Part shown: in pieces, positions 1 to 11,127 of the stretch
Position numbering within the stretch: the stretch's first letter is position 1
Layout: every line of letters begins with the position of its first letter
Source: Heliocidaris tuberculata
Taxonomy: Eukaryota; Echinodermata; Echinoidea; Camarodonta; Echinometridae
DNA: 64,000 nucleotides
Assembly (NCBI GenBank): GCA_025618425.1
Contig: CM046832.1
Span: 22,187,917-22,251,916, forward strand
Direction of reading: 5' to 3'
Made by a program: the position numbers and the translations under genes
Notes under the pieces: model-generated
Databases searched by the model: none
Told to the model about the DNA's origin: nothing
Seen by the model: only the letters and a program-made list of their open reading frames with translations

Positions 1-227
1 GATACTCAGTTCCGCTCAGGAGCCGCTCAGCCCCGCTCTGAAGACCCCCGTTATGAAACATATCCGTTCGCATGCGGCCGGGAGTGTGGCGGAGGCAGTG
101 GTCGCTCGACCTGGTCTCGCGCCCTAGGCCCTTTCGTCGCGTGAGCCTTGAAAACTGCTCCAGCTAGCTAGCTACTAGCGCTACACGGCACGGGGGCGGC
201 CCCCGGCGCGGCCCCCCGGTTAGTTTT

Positions 228-385
228 GTAGTTCCCTAGACCCTGTTTTTCACTCTGCCCAATAGATCAGTTCCCAAGACCCAGTATTTTACACCTTGAA
301 GTCAGTTCCTTAGACCCCCTTTTCGGGGATTCGTGAGGCACACCCCCGTCAAAATATAATTCGAGTGCCCCCCCCTGTACGTCCA
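228..385 (+). repeat. Composite-repeat block G, copy 1
   Basis: Contains 'tcagttccttagac' followed by 'tgaggcac' and '.cccc.tcaaaa', closely matching 16955-17110 on the same strand. It directly precedes a minus-strand piece of the composite-repeat centre (394-540). Upstream, 1-227 is GC-rich and CpG-rich with no recognisable gene. Confidence 0.7.
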
Positions 386-393
386 TAGGGACT

Positions 394-540
394 GTGATTA
401 AGCTCACTCGATGCCTACTCAACTACGGTGCGTATGCTATGCCATGGCATGTACAGGAGGCTTCCGTCTGTCTTGGAGGAGAACCTCAAAAGTCAAAAAA
501 TGTTATAAAACTCCTCCAAACAGACATATTTTTCTGTCTA
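394..540 (-). repeat. Composite-repeat centre fragment, minus strand
   Basis: The reverse complement matches 15803-15900 and 44302-44336 plus 46364-46450: 'tgtctgtttggaggagtttt' then 'attttttgacttttgag'. The uninterrupted AAAACTCC at 507-514 is an empty version of the site filled by the 2-kb transposon at 44337-46355. Confidence 0.75.
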
Positions 541-676
541 GATCTAGATGTGCATCTTTTCCAATTTACCTTCTTTTCCGACTATGACTTAATGAGTGCG
601 AGTGTTTTTGTGTAGGGTCTAGATCTAATGTTAATCCAAAAATGACAGAACTCCCCATCACTACCACAGGTACATG

Positions 677-789
677 TAGACTGAAAATTCTGTCTCTCGT
701 TCATTAGCCTCTTATTATTCTGACAGGGAATGGCCGACCCTGTCAGAATAATAAGAGGCTAATGAACGAGAGACAGAATTTTCGGTCTA
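677..789. repeat. Hairpin with 52-bp arms
   Basis: Arms 677-728 and 738-789 are inverted complements with one mismatch (T682 against G784), and the loop is 9 nt (729-737). No target duplication is obvious. It could be a tiny foldback element or a small-RNA precursor. Confidence 0.85.
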
Positions 790-1836
790 TACCACAGCAG
801 GGCGCCAGGCCAAGGCAGTAGATCCGCACAGAATTGAGGTGAGGAGAGAAGAAACGAAGACGAAGTCAAACTAAGTATCAATCTGACATGCATGCAGGTC
901 TCTAAAAGTTAATGTAACATTTATAAGTTAAATTTAACGAACAAAAATAAAAAGTAAACTTACCGGTACCCTCAAATCACAAAATGGTCAATGTTGAGAA
1001 AATAAAATACAAAGCTCAGTCTCAGTCTGTCAGACGGTTTCTTTGGATTGGTTTCTCATCATTGGCGATCGACTATTTATAATGCATCTCATTTAGAGTT
1101 AGACTAGACCCTATACTGTAAAAATAACCAGGCCGTATGCAATACGGTACCCTTCTTCTATCATCACAAGCTGTCGCTGTTCACGGCTCCTTTGTCTGCT
1201 GATCTGCTGCATGCTGCATATATATGCTGCTGCTGAAGCTGGGATGCGCTGCATGGGTTGGGAGCAGGTTGGGAGCGAGATCATTATCGAATGAGCGTCA
1301 AATCTGGATGCATATGGGATCGGAGGGGCTAGAGAGGGGGTTGTTGTTGTTGATTAGTGTTTTATGGCAATCAGTCAATTTTGACTATTATCACCAACCT
1401 ATATATATATATATATTGGGACACGCCCCACTTTTATCAGGCGAGTTTGGAGGGTACAAATAACACTAATACGTCATGCATAGTACCAAAAGGTACATGG
1501 TGGAAGAAATGTGAGTTCGACGAAGGTCACCGATTAGGGGGCCCTAATTATTTTCTTTTAATATTGTTTTTCCAGTCCCCGGTTCCAGTCTCCCTTTCTT
1601 TTACTCTCCTTTCTCTTCTTTGCTTTTCAGTGTTGTTTGTGTTTTTATTGTTCTATTTTTTCTTTGCCATTCGATTAAGGAGATGTGCCCCCAGTGTCCC
1701 CATACAACGCACACCTTACGACATGACAATTGAATACTGAAAAAAAAATGTAACGGGATTAGATTGGAACCATATATGGGTTGTATGAACCGTACAGTGT
1801 AGGATAGGGCCAGTGGCGGATCCGAGATTCTCTAGC

Positions 1837-1863
1837 GGGGGGGGGGGGGGGGGGGGGGGGGGG
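1837..1863 (+). repeat. Poly-G tract (27 G)
   Basis: An uninterrupted G run downstream of 'cagtggcggatccgagattc'. The same 'gtggcgtagc..gatttt' lead-in recurs at 8132 before G-rich DNA, so the run is probably part of a dispersed repeat. It could form G-quadruplexes. Confidence 0.9.
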
Positions 1864-2318
1864 AGGGGCATAAGACCAAAAGAAATTCCCGACAAGCAAC
1901 ACACACACACCAAAAAAAAAAACACACAATATGGGGGCAAGATTTTTTCAGGGGAGGGGTAAATGATACTCCAGTTAGATATTTTCTTATATAGTGAATC
2001 CCAGCCGCCACAAATGCTGAGAAAGAATGCGACCCTTTCAGTCATTATGAAGCGTTTATATCAAATTGAAATGACATTGCAACACAATATTATTAGGTAG
2101 ACATTTCAGCAAACCGTCAAAATAGTTAACAGAAAAATTATTGGAGCAGGTGTAAAGCCCAAAAGACCGAATTTGATCCTTCTCTTATATGGAAATTAAA
2201 TCTAAAATTTATTCAAATATACAAATCAAACGTAGTTTGTGCATGAATTCATTGGCGTAGACAGGTCCTCATAAGTGTGTGTGTGTGTGGGGGGGGGGCC
2301 TTATGATTTCCATCAAGG

Positions 2319-2357
<39 letters not shown>

Positions 2358-5250
2358 TGTGCCCACATACAACGCCCGGGGGAATGCTTCTGAGCGGGCC
2401 TAACATGTTATGACTGTCATTTCATAATTCTTCTATGTATATAGTTGGGTGATGATGAGTTTGATGACACAAGTCATCATCCTCGATAAATACTGGGGGT
2501 GATATATTCCCTCTTTCTCCACCACATTCGATTCCTGTGTCTATATTTTCATTTCAATTTTGCAGAATTGCATTATAAAGGAAAGTTACTGACTGAACCC
2601 TCTAAATCCAGAATAATTATACATACTATTAATCCAAATAATTTTTTTGCTTCATGGCTTCGAAAAATAAAATCACCTCTAAATATATTTGGGGATGGTA
2701 AAACATGCAGGCCACCCCCCCCCCCCCCCACTTCAATTAAAAAAAAAAAAATTATACGTCCATATCCCTCCCGGATCAACACCCATGTTGTATAATTTGA
2801 AATAGATGTTTTTCACTTTCTTGTGGTGTAAAAATATATCGGGAATTCAGAAGCAACGACAGAATTGTAGATAAATATTAATAGATTCATATAAATCTAC
2901 AATATTGCACATATAGATAAATAATATTTATATTGAAATAAAGAATATATAAATTTGAATAATATTAATAGATATAATATATCAAACTATATTTATCTAC
3001 GATATAGAAACGTATATTTTCCACCATTATTTTATTTTTATTTTTTTGGCGGGGTGAAACCTGGGGGGGGGGGGGGGCGGGGATGTTTGTACACAGCATC
3101 CCCCACTCGAAAAGTTGGGGGATGCATACCCCCATCCCCCCCCCCCACTATCTATGCCCCTGCATGAGTTTATATAAAGAATTAACCTGTACAAGTTCCA
3201 ATCAGGACGCCGATGAGGCAAACATAGCCATGAGTACTTGCTAATGGCATTACAATATAAAAATAAAGTTAAATCAACGAAGCATATGCGTACGAGGCGG
3301 GGGTTGCGGTTGTGGCCCAAAAAATGTTTTAAAGTTCCGATATTCGGGTGACCACCATCTCATATTATTTCAGTACATTTTCACTACAAAAGTGTCAAAA
3401 TTTTTGCTCACTCGCTTCGCTCCCTCGCCAAAATTTAGAAAGTGGAAAGTTGATATTGGGGCAAAAGGTGTCAGCCCCAGCCCCAAAAGTATTCCTGTGA
3501 TTACTTGCAAATTATGAATAGATGGGTGAAATGAGCATCTGTTTCTCGAAACCAACGACAAGACAGTCATAACTTTATCCGCCAACTACGGAGATGTCCA
3601 TGATCTTCCTAAACTGTTTCACGAAGAGCTAACTAGCTAGACATCTCGTGATATCGATACTATCGGCGAGAATAGGAGCCGACACGTAGCCTTGATTGCA
3701 ATTACACTATATTTTTAAAAGCTAAATTTAACTCAACTGCAAATATTTGAATGAATTAGGGAATAAAAGAAAATAGAAAATGTAGAAGGGTATAATAGAT
3801 GCCAAATAATTTTTTAATTATGTAAATTACATGATGGATTCGCTTGTAAAATGAAAAATATGAGTGATTTATTTCATGATCGGTGAGCCAGTTTTACGTT
3901 GGATAGGTACCCCTCGGATGTCGTGATTTGATAGTTTATAAAAATAAACCCATATATTTTCATTGTAATAATAATATGCTTTGAATGTTTTACATAATGT
4001 TTTTGGGCTTGAGTATGATATGGAAATTACAAAAAAATTCATATTATAAGTTTAAACACGCATATTTCAAAGTATTCATTTTAAGAATCGTTGATATAAT
4101 CTATGTTTACACTGATATGGGTCTGAAAACCAGAGAATATGCCGTTGACTATGGATGGCCTACCGTGTCATATTACAGTTCCCTCGTCGGATTTTAGTTC
4201 ACCAATGAAATCTTTATAGACTCATTTACGAAGATCGCCCAATTATTTGTTTTCACACAAAAAGCACTCTTGTAATTTTTATATAAGACGTAACATGTGA
4301 TTTTCAAGTTTATTATGGTAGCACGTCATTTTTCATGCTAATTGATCAGATATGAAGGACCCATATCGTAAAATAGCTTTGCAATCAGAAGTTAAGAGAC
4401 TTACTAAATTCATTTTGACATAAAACATACCTAGCAACAGTTATGAATTTATATTTTTTCCAGATTATAATACTTTCCAAGTTCCCATTGCTTATCAGTA
4501 AGGCTTGTATTTTTTTCTTGCCCGATGTTTATTTGTCAATAGTTTTTTTTTTTTTTCCAGTTTCCAATGATGGGATTAATTTGACAAATATTGGTTTAAC
4601 TTTTTTTTTTTCAAATCCCACCACATTTTGATACAGGCCTATCTCCTGTCAGTCTATTATTATTATCGTTTTTATTATGGTTTTCTTTTTCATTTGAAAA
4701 AAGGTTCCTTTCATATTGAAATGACCTCAATTAGACTGTTGTTTGTTTGTTTTTTGTTTGTTTGTTGTTTCTTTTTTATTTTTATCCATTAGAATGTGGA
4801 AAGAGTGTTGATTCAATACAGTTAAGTGGAGACAAGCCGTGAACAAAAACACTATGTATTTTATATAATTTTCATAATATAAACATGGATAAATTCCAGA
4901 TAAAGTGAATGCGTAGAAAGAGTTGCATAGAAGTATGTATTGTCACTTTTTGCCTACTATAATCTACCCAATAAATAACATGTGATGGCGCTGTACGTCG
5001 ACTAAAAAAGATATGACATGGTTGGAGGCGTCATAAGTCCTTAGTCAGGAAGTTGTCAAGTATCTTCTTTTTTTTTTTTTTTATTTATGTTTTTATTGAA
5101 AGTAGAAACAATGGATAACATATGTACAAAAAAATAAATATGAACATAATAAAAGAAAAAAACAAAGAAAAGAAAAAAACAAAACAAAACAAATAAGAGG
5201 TACGGTCACTGAACAAAGTACATGTAGGCCCTATATCTCAATACTATATC

Positions 5251-5477
5251 TAGTTCAGATTCTGAACGACTCCACTCCAAGAGCAATCCCCAAATGCGCG
5301 ACATCCCACCAACGCCGCCAGGCCGAGAGACGGCGCGACCCGAACCTGTACGGGCGAGGAAAAAATCTTTCCTCGCCCGTACAAACCCGGGCCACGCCAT
5401 CCCCCAGCCCGGCAGCAGCAGTGGGACATCGCGCACCGGAGACCGCTCCCAAAATAAAATCGCTCAGAATCTGAACC
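5251..5477. mobile_element. Foldback MITE nested in the LINE 3' UTR, 10-bp TSD
   Basis: ATACTATATC at 5241-5250 is repeated at 5478-5487. Between them, 227 bp form an imperfect full-length inverted repeat: ends share GTTCAGATTCTGA, and the centre is a perfect stem around 5348-5382 (GTACGGGCGAGG and its complement). GC-rich, unlike its host LINE. A 9-11 bp TSD and long TIRs are the habit of Mutator-like elements; that assignment is inference. Confidence 0.82.
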
Positions 5478-5648
5478 ATACTATATCCTGACCCGCGGGA
5501 ATCGCCCGCAGGCCAGATTGCAACAGTGTATTAAGTGCATGTAACATGAATAATGCTTTTGCTGTATACATGGTATACTGGGTATAAAAATAGGATTTTA
5601 GGATGAGTACTCAGGTCATGGCTTCCAGGAAAAATACAGACTCTTGCA

Positions 5649-7987
5649 TCATATATCAAATACAAACTTTTGAAAGTGTTGTCTCATCTTATTATTCTTG
5701 AGAGCTATCAGGTATTCTGATTTATATTTAATCTTAAAAAATGACAAAGCAGATTGAAAGTTAGGTTTTTCCTTTCTGAACTTACAGCGATAAATATAAA
5801 AACGTGTGCACAAAAGAAAGAAATTTATACATAAACAATTTTGTTGGTCTTTGTTACACCCGAAAAGTCTTTGAAAGGATGAGAGTTGTATCCGTGTCCC
5901 TAATTTTGAACTCAAAAATTTTTCCAAACATTTCCAAAGAGGATTTACAACTACACATTCAACCATAAAATGCTGAATAGAGTCATTTAATTGATTACAA
6001 AGACTGCATAATTCAGTGTCAGACCTCTTAATTTTATGCAGAAAATCATTAGTGGCTATAGCCTTATGGAAAGTTTTAACATAAAAAGACCTTAGTTGGG
6101 TTTCAATTGTGCACTTAAGATTATTCCTATGGACCAACATCCATTCTTCATCATTTAAATCTATACCAAAAATGTCATTCCACTTTCTGCTTCTATCCTT
6201 GGGTAACAGTTGGTCCTTAAAGATTGAATAAGAAAATTTAGATAGACTATTACAACTGAATAACTTACTAACCACTAAATCATATGGGTCCCTTGAATCA
6301 TTGGACCACGTTCCAAACAAAGGGATAGACTTGATAAGGAAAGAATACTTCCTTCTATCACGAATTGAAATATTAAATTCCGATACCAATTCAAAAACTC
6401 CTTAAAGCGATTACCATCAAACATCAAATCCTGTACTGTTATAATACCTTTATCATACCACTCCGAATAGTAGAAATATTTCTTTGTTTTCAAACAAATA
6501 TTCTTATTAAACCACAACACATCCATTTTGTGCATCTCTCTTAAATTCATGTTGGCCAACAATCTACTTCTAAACACATACCAGACCTTAATGGTTTCAC
6601 CCAGCTGGAAATTTACATTCTTTAAAAGATTGTCAGGAGCACTTGCTCTAAATAAAATGAAAGGGTCTGTATGGAATTCAGTGAGACTTTTCATTTCAAT
6701 TTGTTTCCAATCACTTTTAAAATCTTCATTCAGCATGTGTTTTGACCAAACCAACTTTTGAGCCAGGGCAAATGATCTGATATCTAACATTTTCAAGCCA
6801 CATTGATCATATTCATTGTACAAAAATTTTCGTTTTATCCTATCATTGCCGCCTGACCAAATGAATTTAAAAAAGGAATATTCAAGCTTTTTAAAAAACT
6901 TTTCAGGAATATGAATACACAGAGTAGTAAATAAGAACAACAGTTTGGGCAATACAAGAGTTTTCACAACAGTTATCTTCCCTATAAGGGATAATGATCT
7001 TGAACGCCAGCAATTCAAGGTCTGTTCGATATTTCCCAATCTCTGATTATAATTCAGTTCAAAAAGCAAATTTAAGTCCAAAGAAAACTTTATTCCCAAA
7101 CAAGAAAAAGTTGAATTGTTCCAAACCAGTCCCTTCTCACTAAAGGGTTTTTCTCTGGATTTTTTCAGAGATCCCAACCAAATCCCTTCACTTTTCAATA
7201 TATTAACCTTACAACCAGAGAAGGCCCCAAATTTCTCCAAAGTATCAAATAAATTATTAACTGACTCCAAATCTCCATTTAAAAAACAAGTTGTATCATC
7301 AGCATACATACTAACTTTATGTTCAACTTCCCCAATTTGAACACCTTTTATTAATGGATTGCTTCTTATTGAAATACCCAATATTTCTATTGCTAGAAGA
7401 AAGAGGTATGGGGATATTGGGCATCCCTGAAATATTCCTTTTTCCAAGTGGACTGCTGATGACAGGTAGCCATTATTTAAAACATAGCTGCTTCGGTTAT
7501 TATAAAAACATTTAATCCAAGTTAAAAAATCATGACCAACACCAAAACGTTCCAGGACCTTATACAAATATTCATGTTCAACATTATCAAATGCCTTCTC
7601 TATATCTAATAGTAATAGAGCACCAGGAACATCGTGAGCATTAGTGTAATCAATCAAATCAATAATTAAACGTATATTATGTGCTATATTCCTACCTTTC
7701 AGAAACCCAGACTGATTATTATGTATGACATCAAGCAGAAATGACTTTAATCTCAAAGCAAAACATTTAGCAATTATCTTATAATCAACATTCAATAAGG
7801 AAATTGGTCTGTAGTTTTTAGCATACATTGGGTCCTTATTATTTTTTGGCAAAAGAGAAATAATTCCATTCCTTTGTGACTGAGACATAAAACCCTTTTC
7901 AAAGGAAAAAGCGTATGAATCTATTAAAAAATCATAAATATCATTAAAAAAAACAACATAAAATTCCTTGGGCAGGCCATCCAAGCC
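5649..7987 (-). pseudogene. LINE ORF2 fragment: reverse transcriptase and C-terminal region, one frameshift
   Basis: Reading leftward from 7987, the frame opens at GLDGLPKEFY, just ahead of the RT fingers. It continues with NYRPISLLN, KAFDNVEHEYL, GCPISPYLF and the catalytic YADD, then the thumb (LNCWRSRSLSLIGKI). Near 6404 the frame shifts by one base at a short T run, and the C-terminal part continues to a stop at 5649. That part has a Cys-x2-Cys...His-x4-Cys cluster (CSLCNQ ... HFMVEC). The first 17 codons of the longest open frame (8038-7988) are host flank. Endonuclease and ORF1 are missing. It would act with an element RNA at target-primed reverse transcription, but this copy is dead by truncation and frameshift. 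L1/Tx1 clade placement is from motif style only. Confidence 0.92.
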
Positions 7988-8003
7988 AGTTGTCAAGTAT
8001 CTT

Positions 8004-10990
8004 GGTAAAGACGGCTTCGTGAAACACGTAGCGGACAACTAGAGAACTAGCGCTGACTTAGTTAAGAACTTAGACATATGACGGTTTCGAGAAACAGGCC
8101 CCAGGCCCCTGTCTATACCCATCCCAGCAGTGGCGTAGCAAGGATTTTGTAAAGGGGAGGGGGCACACAAATGCAGGGCTGTCAACTTTGGGGAACTGCT
8201 TGGAGGGAGATTCATATTTTTTTCTTCTCGTCCAGCCCTCCAAAATCCGCTCAGTGGGGGGGGGGGGGGGGGGGGGGCCCATTTTTTGGGTCAAAAGTTG
8301 TCAGTGTCAGGGGGCAGTCTGCCCCTTGCCTCCCCCCCCCCTTGGCTACGCTAGAGTACCCCAGCCAAATAGGACCTGGAAAAGAGTCACATTGGTTTGG
8401 ATGTTTTGTGCCCCGGACCCCCTTTGTTCAAACGGAGGTGGCGCTCCTGGGGGAGACAGGGGGCACAGCCCCCTACTTTTTCAAGTAACTAAAAAGTGCC
8501 CTTTTCATTTCTTTATAATTGCCCCCTTTCTCTCTGATAACTGCCCTTTTTACTACTAAAAGAGGCCCCTTTTCCTTTCCAATAAGTGCCCTCACCCCTT
8601 CTTATAAGTGCCCTTTTTTTCCTTCTGATAAATGACCCGTTTCAAATCTGAGAATTATTGCCGCCTTATCTCTCTAATAAGTGCCCTTTTCTCCTGCTGA
8701 TAAGTGCAAATTTACTTCGGAAAGGTGCCCCTTTTTCTTTCTAATAAGTGCCTTTCCCCTTTTGGATAAGTGCCCCTAATTTCTTTCTAATTTGTGCCCT
8801 TTTCTCCTTCGATAAGTGCATTTTTACTTCTGGTAGGTGCCCCTTTTCCCTTCTAATAAGTGCCCACTTTCCCCTTCCGATAAGTGCCCCCTCTTTACTT
8901 CTAATAAGTGCCTCTTTTCCTATGTAGTATGTGCGCTTTTCCTCTTCTCATAAGTGCCCCTTTTCACCTCTTATAAGTGCCCCTTTCCACCTCTGATGAG
9001 CACCCTTTCCTCTTCTGATAAATGCCCTCTTTTACCTATATTTCCCACTCTTTCTTACAAAAAGAGCCATATCTATAGCTTCAAAGAATCGGTGTGGCTT
9101 TAGTATACCCATATCACTACAACTACAATGTAAGGCACTGGAGCTGGAGGCAAAAGGGGCATAATGCCTACCCCCCCCCCCCCCCCCCCCAGCGAAGGAT
9201 TTCTCATTCCGCTCGCTCGAATGTGCCCATAATATACTCCCAGTAAGGGCAATTTTTTCTGAAAATTCCCCCAAACTCGCTCGCTATGTTCGCTAGCTCT
9301 AATACATAAATGAAATAAAGCATATCTAATAAATAAAGTATGTTGACATCGATGTAATCCTAAACAAAAACGACAGGGTTATATTCGTACAATTTAAAAA
9401 TAATTTTTCTCTCATCCTCCCCCCACTTTAAAATGGCCCTTAATAGAGATGGGGGGGGGGGGGGTTACACATTATTCAGACAAAAAGCAAATTTCTGTGT
9501 GAGAGAAATTTGATATCTCTGTATACATCCTAAATGATGATGGCGAGCAAAATTATTTCAACTTGAACAACAACATAACTTTTTGTGTCAGCCTTTTCTT
9601 AGTGGCAAATCAAGGATTTTTTTTCTTTTTAGAGGGGGGGGCAGAGTTATAAAAATGTGTTTGAGGGGTAACAACAATATCAAGTGGGGGGATTTGAGAA
9701 CACATTTGCATTTATATATATTTTTTTTTATTACTGTGTTCTAGTAATTATAGTAATACTAGGCCTAGCTTTTTAAATGATGTGGTGAATGATGTACCCT
9801 TTTTGCGTGCCCCCCTCCCACTGCAGAAACACCACACTTCAGGGTTCATATGCCACTTTCTAAATAAGAAAGTATCCAAATATAGAGTCACGGATGGTAG
9901 AAATTCCTTTTCCCACAAACCAGTCTTTAAAAAAAAAAAAAATGGGGGGGGGGGGGGAGGAGTGGGTGTGATTATGTTCCAGCCCCCCCCCAAAAAAAAA
10001 AGAAGGAAAAGACCCCAGAAAATGACTAAACCATTTAAAACAGCTGGTTAGCAATTGTTTTATTATTTTTTTTAAATTGAGGAACGTACTCACTTCAGAC
10101 AACCACCCCTTATCCACAACTGAAAACAAAAATGTAGACTAGGTCAATTTACTTTTTTCTTCACAGGGGCACATGCCGGCCCTCTTTACCTACCCCCAGG
10201 CCCCCACCTCATGAATATCCACCACATATTACAAACAAAAATAAAATCTATATATTATTACCTCTGTACGTGATCGACCATGCAAACAAACTGCACAACC
10301 ATTAACAAAAGTTTGACAAACCCACCCCTCAACCACCCTCCCCCGTCTGCAACTGACAACATGCACTGTCAATGCAACACACTTCAACCATACTTGTAAT
10401 TTACTTAAAATCTTAGCTTACTTGAAATTATACAGATATACAACTGACATACCCGCACATCCCAACACAATACCTCACCCCTTCCAGCCAGCCCCCCCCC
10501 CCCCCTTCCCACCCAAAGTCCCAAACCCTGAGCGCCCCTCTCCGCACTCCATGCATGACTTGCAATAAGCGTATGTAAGTATCTGGAGACCATAGACAAA
10601 TTAAATGTCATAACAAAAATTAAAGCAAACCCCCTTGGGAGGGGAAGAAGTAAAATCCATTTACTGGTATAGTTCTTAATTAACATACATGTATATCTAT
10701 TACACTTCGCATCCACGACCCCCGCCCCCCTCTAGCGACGCCGCTGGGCGCTGCTCCTACAGGAGTTCTGTGGCATGTACCCGTTACGCGCGCGCGCCGC
10801 ACCCAGTATATATGGCGTTGATCATAGGCGTTGCATGGCCGGCCGGCCTTCTATACTAGTAGTATAGTATATCGCGCAAGCAAGGCTAACGCAAATAATA
10901 CATGTACCGTACGCGTTACGACTAGTCTATAATGAACGCAATACGTGCGCGTGCGCATATGCGGAATGATATGTCAAAGGTTACATGAGC
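8004..10990. other. Repeat-rich DNA upstream of GDI, no gene seen
   Basis: Contains G/C homopolymers (22 G at 8256-8277, 20 C at 9171-9190, shorter runs near 9451, 9946, 10494), the 'cagtggcgtagcaaggatttt' lead-in at 8131, a decayed minisatellite at 8480-9030 and 'ctcgctcg' clusters at 9210 and 9277. A CG-alternating run (10790-10800) and 'ggccggccggcc' near 10840 precede the GDI promoter. Confidence 0.7.
8480..9030 (+). repeat. Decayed ~30-bp minisatellite (ttctgataagtgcccctttt)
   Basis: About 18 diverged units built around 'ataagtgcccctttt' with T/C-rich spacers. The same unit recurs at 42420-42740. Both arrays are followed by 'gctcgctcg' clusters, so array and flank belong to one repeat family. 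Confidence 0.8.
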
Positions 10991-10998
10991 TATAAATA
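10991..10998 (+). promoter_or_regulatory. TATA-like box of the GDI promoter
   Basis: TATAAATA lies 92 bases before the GDI start codon, in moderately CpG-rich DNA after a purely repetitive stretch. If used, transcription would start near 11020, giving a 5' UTR of about 60 nt. The position fits, but no transcript evidence is available. Confidence 0.45.
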
Positions 10999-11082
10999 CG
11001 AATACGGAGCTTGAGAGAAACCTGTCAAATCGGAACACATTTTTGTTGTTTACTTTATTAGTTGGAACAAAATCGCAGCAAA

Positions 11083-11127
11083 ATGGATGAAGAATATGAT
11101 GCAATAATTCTAGGAACCGGCTTAAAG
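11083..11127 (+). CDS. GDI: GDI coding exon 1
   Basis: Encodes [15 protein letters not shown], the N-terminal beta strand and Gly-rich turn of GDI. It ends in phase 0 at AAG followed by GTATTT. Intron 1 (11128-17514, 6.4 kb) is the longest and most repeat-laden intron of the gene. Confidence 0.95.

Larger units (their letters stand above)
541..5050. other. Gene-free AT-rich DNA with simple repeats
   Basis: Apart from the 677-789 hairpin, no gene is supported. It holds a TA run at 1400-1416, 27 G at 1837-1863 after 'cagtggcgga', GT then G at 2277-2298, a TA run at 2322-2356, C and G runs near 2715, 3063 and 3137, and 'ctcactcgcttcgctccctcg' -like sequence at 3408. ORFs here are low-complexity. 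Confidence 0.7.
5051..8003 (-). mobile_element. L1/Tx1-like LINE insertion, 5'-truncated, with 16-bp TSD
   Basis: The 16-bp AGTTGTCAAGTATCTT occurs at 5051-5066 and again at 7988-8003, bounding an insert at 5067-7987. The poly-T at 5068-5082 is the minus-strand poly-A tail directly beside the left TSD. The insert carries reverse transcriptase and a C-terminal zinc-knuckle ORF but no endonuclease, so it is a typical 5'-truncated retrotransposed copy. The perfect TSD and near-intact ORF indicate a fairly young insertion. A foldback MITE sits in its 3' UTR (5251-5477). Confidence 0.93.

Noticed and set aside
8030..8038. Start codon of the LINE ORF at 8038
   Set aside because: The first 17 codons lie in the TSD and host flank. 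Element sequence starts at 7987, so this ATG is accidental.
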